A stretch of DNA of 64,000 nt, from positions 215,301,420 through 215,365,419 of the forward strand of contig JAHLJT010009436.1 of the NCBI GenBank assembly GCA_031308135.1, read 5' to 3'. Source of the DNA: Acheta domesticus (Eukaryota > Arthropoda > Insecta > Orthoptera > Gryllidae). Below the pieces are notes generated by a model. That model was not told where the DNA came from and made no database searches. It worked only from the letters and a program-made list of their open reading frames with translations. Positions 58,600 to 64,000 of the stretch are shown here, in pieces; positions within the stretch are counted from its first letter, which is position 1; the number at the start of each line of letters is the position of its first letter. A program made the position numbers and the translations under genes.

Positions 58600-59535
58600 G
58601 GGGAGAGGTGAGAACAGGCGCAGGAAACGAGAGAGGGCATGGATGCGGGGCAGGGAGGAAACGCGTATCGTGCGGGGCGTGGAATGGGCCCAGAAAACGG
58701 AGGGGGAACAGGAGAAAAGAGAGGGAACGGGCGGGGATTGAGTGGGTGCCGGTTGGTGATGCGGCGAGGGTTGGGCGAGGAAATTGAATGGTTCTTTTTT
58801 TGGGAGACGGTTGATACAACGAATCCTCAGAAACTTATATTGGTTTTCGTTAAAACTGTACAATTCGTTCGTGGTGAAGAGCCCGTTTTCATCACGAGCA
58901 AATATCTTTCGGTGTTTTAACATGGACTAGCGCTAAAATTGCTAATGATAATTGCTAAGATTGCTAAATGCCAAAATTACTAAGATTGCTAAAGCGGGAA
59001 AAGATGTCTGGAACGAAACATCCAGTATCTAATGAACTCGTACTGTATGTGATTAGTATCGAAATTGTGTACAACGTGTAGATGATTAAGAGAGTGACTA
59101 TTACGGTAGTAAAATTAAGAACCGTAGCAACACGATACAAATATGATTCTTAGCCAATTTTGGTAGCGCGAGGATTGTGCATCGTCCAAGGTGATGGCTA
59201 GCGATTCTAGCCACACGTGAAACATACATTTTCACAACGAAGTAATTCCTTTACACATCGCATGAGAAAATCCGTAATCATTCTACAATCATTCACTACT
59301 CATGAATTTTCTACCAACCAGCAGAAAAATTAATATCAATTTGATAATTTATGCTGAAATTATGAGCCCATAAATGAATAATCTTCCTCCCTCACAAACG
59401 CTCAAAAATGAGTAAAAGGCTTACTCGTAACGACAACTCTTCTGAAACGTCAACTTCTGAAAACGAACAATTTCGAAAACTTATTACAGCCGTATTATTA
59501 AAAAAGCCCTCAACCGCGTTACGATAATAGCGTCG
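58600..59535. other. Purine-biased then AT-rich sequence
   Basis: 58600-58790 is A/G-biased. 58920-58995 has a repeated GCTAA(A/G)ATTGCTAA-type motif (about four short units). No gene recognised. Confidence 0.5.
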
Positions 59536-59539
59536 ACCT

Positions 59540-60065
59540 CGTGGCCTATTTCGGTCCAACAGTCCCCGCGGGAGATTCGCTGGATCCACGTGCGCGGCCA
59601 TGCAGTGGCCGAAGGCCGCATCTCGGTCGCAACGACAACTGCGCCTACCCATCCCAAGTCTCCGCCCCCCGCCACTCCACTCCTCCTCCGCCCCCGCGTC
59701 CGGCTGGCGAACAAAAACGGCGCGACGACAAAGCACGGCCGTTCACCCGACGCTCACAAAAAGGCGAAGAGGGCCTCGCGGCAACGGCAGCGACGGCGGC
59801 GGCAAAGGCGAAGGCGAGTCTTCCAGACGGGTCGAGATCAAACATTTCAAAGGAGCTGCTCGGCCATTACGAACAATCCCATTACGATTCTGAGAAGGAA
59901 TGATGTCGCCGGCCAAATCTGCTCGCTTTTCGTCTCTCTCCGACGCTGCCCCTGCGCCCTGCCCCGCCCCTCTCCGCTTTCGATCTGCGACGGCGGCGGG
60001 TTAAGCCCAAACGCTCAACGCGCCAGGAGCTGGGGCGAGGGGCGAAGACGGTGGAGGTGGAACTG
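59540..60065. other. CpG island
   Basis: GC-rich block with several both-strand frames (up to 179 codons) of Arg/Pro/Ser-rich composition. No supported gene. Confidence 0.45.
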
Positions 60066-60069
60066 GTCA

Positions 60070-60600
60070 CTGCCTGAAGAGAGAGAGAGAGAGAACGGTG
60101 CTCTTGAAGTTGTGTGGGTGAGGCTATAACGGCAGAAAAGAGGTGGGATACAAGCGAAAGTAGGAACGACTCCAAAGGTGAGGAAGAATTGAGGAGTACG
60201 GGGAAGAATGCGTGAAGGACCAGTGGTAGGTTGGAGCCAATGAATCACAGGAACTTTTGAGCAGAGATGTGACCAACAACTGGGAGGCAGAGACAATGAC
60301 AGGACAAACGCGACGGGCAGAGTATCAACGGATACGTGGTGAAACGGTTCATAAGTAAAGACGAGGATACCTTAAATCTGGTCGGGGATGGTACGAGGTG
60401 GAGATGGCACGGGACATGGGGAAGGATAATTAAATCACGCAAGCGAAAATCGAAACAAGGACGAAAAATCGAGAAGGATGTCAGAGAGAAATTGTGTAAA
60501 TGGAAAGAACGAGTGGTGAAACAGGTAATTGAAATAGAGTCAAAACGGAAAAGATAAAGTGGAAAGAATGCAGAGAGAAGGCGAAGGCGTGGACAGATCG
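60070..60600 (+). other. Purine-biased tract
   Basis: A/G-rich on the plus strand, starting with GAGAGAGAGAGA (60079-60094). It follows the CpG island directly. No gene. Confidence 0.45.
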
Positions 60601-60990
60601 GAGACACGAAATAGCACGGAGAGAGGATCGACGGGGAAGGCGGCGGCAGGGGCGTGGGTGGAGGCGGGGACGGAGGCGTGGTTGCCGGGGGACGGCCGCG
60701 TATATTGCGCGGAAGGGAAATTTAATCAGTCCGGGTTGCGCTCGGGCGACCGAAAGTAATTCCGTTGACTTTGGCCGACCTGCGCCGCTTTTGACGGGGC
60801 CGCAGAACCCGCTCGGGGCCCGATTTCTCCCGATTTGCTGCGCGACCGGCTTCGGGTCCGCTCGGCGCGCCGCGCCGCGCCGCGCCGCGCCGGTCGCCCG
60901 TCCACGCGATGCGAAACGGCAGCTTTGCGGGCCGCTCCATGAAGACATAAAAGACCGCAGAGGTAGCCCTTTCTGACCTCGGGAATCCTT
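60600..60990. other. CpG island with GCCGC pentamers
   Basis: GGCGGGGACGGAGGCG-type sequence, then about five CCGCG units (60866-60891). No supported gene. Confidence 0.5.
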
Positions 60991-60994
60991 CAGC

Positions 60995-61890
60995 CATGCC
61001 ATCCTTACATCTCTTCTGAGAATCTGCAGAAATAATGAGGTCCACAACAAGAATAAACGCTTTGTAAATTTTCTGCCAAATTCAATTATTGTTGATTTTT
61101 ATCCCCTTGGACTCTAGTTCAGTCTTGTAAATGTATGCGGCACACATTCCTTCCATTACACTGCTGAGGTACAATGCACCTAACTCATTCCAACCTCTCG
61201 TCTGTTCATGTAATCTCATGGGAAGGATGCGTCAATATCTTACATATTTATTTCCCCGAGTCCTTCGGGTACTCGCAGACAAGAATCGAGCAGCAGCTGC
61301 ATCCATCTCGCTATCAAAACAAACACTCTCCGGACAAGCGTAATATTCCATATTTAATGTTCCGCAGCCTTTACTGCACAACCGCAAACCCTCGACATGC
61401 ACAGGCACATCCCCCTTCGAAGACCTCACGCTCCCCCGCTAAGAGGGAAAATAGATTCGTAGGGCCTCTCCATTAAAAACCACGTCACGGCCGCAGCGAG
61501 CCTTTTATTATAAATGAAACATCCACGAAATTCATAGCATTGTGAACGCGCCCCCCCTCCCCAGTTGTCACCGTTACCACCATCGCCTCCACCACAGCCA
61601 ACATCTTATTGAGAACTAACCCCAACACCGCTGATGTCGCATTCACCAACAATACTACATGCAACCCCTGCTCCTCCTGCTGTACCAACACCGTGGACAT
61701 TAACCTTCCACAATGCTTTTTACTCCCATTGTTGCTTCTGCCTCCTTCCAGATCACCAACATATCGACCTCCCCTCGCACCTCTACCCCCTTCTCCCGCC
61801 TCCATTCTATTCCCTTTTCACCGCCGCCCCCAGCACCACATTCACCCCACCCTGTCGTGTGGAAGAAGCTCAAAACGCACTTAAGAGGCC
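60995..61890. other. Mixed and pyrimidine-rich sequence
   Basis: 61500-61850 is C/T-biased. Frames of 91-107 codons are Pro/Ser/Thr-rich and unrecognised. Confidence 0.45.
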
Positions 61891-61894
61891 GGGC

Positions 61895-62205
61895 GCACGT
61901 CGCGACCATCCTCCCTCCGATCCCCAGCCCCGCTCCGGCTTTCTTCTATCAATTTAAAACAACGGAGAGGGGGCGGGCGGGCGACCGAGCGATTCCATAA
62001 AGAAATCCCCTCCCGGCGCGGGCGCGAATGAAATCCCCCGCCCCCGCCCCTGCCCTCGCCCACGCTCCTCCCCGGGTGGGAGGCGCGCGCCTCGCCCGCC
62101 GGCTGTTTGATTGAGGCGCGCGCGCTGTTTGCTGCGGCGGCCGCGGCGAGCGCCAGCGGCGCCCGACGGGAAGCTGAGCGCACAGTGGGCTAAGAACTCT
62201 CCAAC
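61895..62205. other. CpG island
   Basis: GC-rich, with CCCCCGCCCCCGCCCC (62035-62051) and alternating GCGCGC. No supported gene. Confidence 0.45.
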
Positions 62206-62209
62206 CGAC

Positions 62210-62755
62210 ACTTTTCTCCCATTATGAGGTGATGTAAGCGCGTGTAAATTGGCTTATGGTTTAATGCATAACGCCTATTTGAAGTACTTCAGATAATATT
62301 TGCTCGTAGGTTGCATAAGTGTGTGACATAAATAAAAATGCAATGAAAGGCCATTTTAGGTGAATATCAGAAATCGAAAGGTTAGAACGCGTTGGGATGT
62401 AGGTATTGTGCTGGCAATACCTAATTACCTATTGAATAAAAAATAATAAAATCAGAATATATTTGATCAAAAACATTGCTTCCCGATTTTGGAAGTCAAC
62501 AGACCATCAAGAACGTTGGAATTCAAGAATTAAAAAGCTTTCGTATTCCACCGTCAAAATTTTATTTTGTAACAAGATGATATGATAAGAAGACAAGATG
62601 ATTTGACATGATAACAAGCAACAACCTGCAAATCATTTGTTGTCATTCCAAAATAACAAAACAGGATACACCTGCCTGGAATAAGGCTGGGTGACAATCT
62701 GGTTTTCAATACAAATGAGAAGAGTCCTGACACCGCCTGAGTTTCAAAACACGTG
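62210..62755. other. AT-rich sequence, nothing recognised
   Basis: Imperfect ACAAGATGAT-type repeats lie near 62571-62612. No gene recognised. Confidence 0.5.
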
Positions 62756-62759
62756 ATTT

Positions 62760-63240
62760 TGCCCGAAAAGTTGTGCGCCGGGGACCATTGCTTGGCGGCA
62801 GCTGGAGCAGCGGGGGCGCACACAGAGAAAGAGCCGGGCTTTCCAGCTGGCCAGCGTCCGCCTCCACCGCCCCCCCCCGCAGTTTCCCTCCTCCAACTCG
62901 CCCCCACCCCCAACCCTCACCGCGTCGCTCACAACTCCGTTACGCCGGCCGCTCCGAGCGCGTTGTTTGCTGTCTTTATTTTTGTGATATTTGTTTTGGG
63001 ATTTGCGGGGGCAGAGGCGGGGGCGCGTTGTGGGGCGTTCGGTGTAGAGATGGTCGCCACCCGAGCTACGGTGTGGGTACTGGAGGAGGAAGAGGGGAGG
63101 AGGCACGATGTAGACGTCCGTGGCGACGTAGGCCTTCGCAGTCCGTCTGCCCGTCCAGGCGTCACTGAGTCCGGACGTCTATCTGACGCTCGTTCCGGGC
63201 ATCCGGAAGCGAACACGGTCGCAGCACGAGGGTGATCCGA
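62760..63240. other. CpG-rich block
   Basis: GC-rich, with frames on both strands (up to 160 codons) of mixed composition and no recognisable domain. Confidence 0.4.
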
Positions 63241-63621
63241 CTGAAGACAAGAGAATACTCTCAGACAGTAATCAAACCCTACTCCACCACGTCCCTCGCT
63301 CAAACTCGTCCTATTCGGCGGGTCTTCCTTCTCATGAGCTACTTGCCGCCGACGCTACCGCCCCACCCTCGTAAATCTTGGGGCGGGTCTCCGCGAATCG
63401 CCCGCCAACTCGGGGCGGAGTGAAGTTGGCCGCCGCCAAAAACTTGGCCCGCCTCGCGGTGGCAAGGGCGGCGGTGCTGGGCGTGGCCGTGGGGTGTTGG
63501 CAGCGATGACAGAGGTGTAGGGAACGATGGGGGTGGCATCAGTAGTAACGGGGGGCGGTTGCATGGGAGGTGGTAGTGATGGGTGGCGGAGTGGGAGAGG
63601 CGGCAGCGGGGAGGACGGGGG

Positions 63622-63749
63622 CGTTGGCGGGGGGCGTTGGCGGGGGGCGTTGGCGGGGGGCGTTGGCGGGGGGCGTTGGCGGGGGCGTTGGCGGGGGGCG
63701 TTGGCGGGGGGCGTTGGCGGGGGGCGTTGGCGGGGGGCGTTGAAGGGGG
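63622..63749 (+). repeat. 13-bp G-rich minisatellite, about 10 units
   Basis: Unit CGTTGGCGGGGGG; one unit (63674) is 12 bp, and the last is a variant (CGTTGAAGG). Surrounding sequence (63440-63830) carries decayed GGCGGTGG-type units. Period-13 peptide repeats explain the open frames of 112 and 173 codons. G6 runs may form G-quadruplexes. Confidence 0.96.
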
Positions 63750-63834
63750 GGGGGCTGGAAGCGGGGGTTGCGTCGAAGTGGCGGCGGTTGTGGCAGCGGG
63801 GCGGTGACGGGGACGGCGGTGGTCGGAAACTAAC

Positions 63835-64000
63835 TCACCCCGACGCTCGGCGAGGCACACAATGAAGATCTACTGGGAAGTCGCTAGTTGGCTCCGGTGG
63901 TATTGTGCGCGTTGTAAGAAAAGTTGAAAATAATTGCACCATGTTCGCTTCGAAGAGAGGAAGAAGAAACGCGTTGTGGGTTCGATGGGATCCACTTGGG
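63835..64000. other. Unremarkable sequence at the window edge
   Basis: No feature recognised. Confidence 0.4.

Noticed and set aside
57912..58923. Frames of 242, 250 and 213 codons through the 14-bp array
   Set aside because: A 14-bp period cycles all phases through the same peptide repeat, so openness is automatic.

Overview
This is a stretch of animal nuclear genome. No bacterial-style operons, ribosome binding sites or rRNA genes are visible, and no intact protein-coding gene could be supported on either strand. The evidence for a eukaryote is a tRNA-derived SINE with a 13-bp target duplication, a hAT-type element with an 8-bp target duplication, an LTR retrotransposon, a Transib-like relic, many micro- and minisatellites, and a mosaic of AT-rich DNA with short CpG-rich islands. 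The mix suggests an invertebrate, most plausibly an arthropod (perhaps an insect); that placement is inference. The long open frames (up to about 320 codons) all lie in low-complexity GC-rich, purine-rich or minisatellite DNA and are rejected as genes. Layout: 1-1.7 kb, AT-rich DNA and a CpG-rich island. 1.69-6.04 kb, a complete non-autonomous LTR retrotransposon with two similar LTRs, a primer-binding-site-like motif, a purine tract, an ATTC target duplication and about 3 kb of non-coding interior. 6-28 kb, GC-rich islands about every 1-2 kb alternating with AT-rich DNA, plus an imperfect hairpin (10.93-11.24 kb) with an inverted relative at 9.53 kb, a pair of diverged GC-rich repeats (16.3 and 17.1 kb), several minisatellites and a 232-bp inverted-repeat element (25.5 kb). 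28.28-28.52 kb, a SINE; a second copy in reverse orientation lies at 48.28-48.48 kb. 31.26-34.26 kb, a 12-bp minisatellite split by a 1,856-bp Transib-like transposon whose ends carry the heptamer CACAGTG, flanked by the 5-bp duplication CGGCG, with a broken RAG1-like transposase remnant on the minus strand. 34-64 kb, more island/AT-rich mosaic with a 153-bp inverted-repeat element (38.7 kb), a hAT MITE (45.98-46.21 kb), a 1.34-kb foldback element with about 0.5-kb arms (51.2-52.54 kb), and G-rich minisatellites at 58.26 and 63.62 kb. No gene network can be described. The biology in view is transposon insertion, nested elements, tandem-repeat turnover and recurrent CpG-rich islands that may be regulatory or contain unrecognised untranslated exons.
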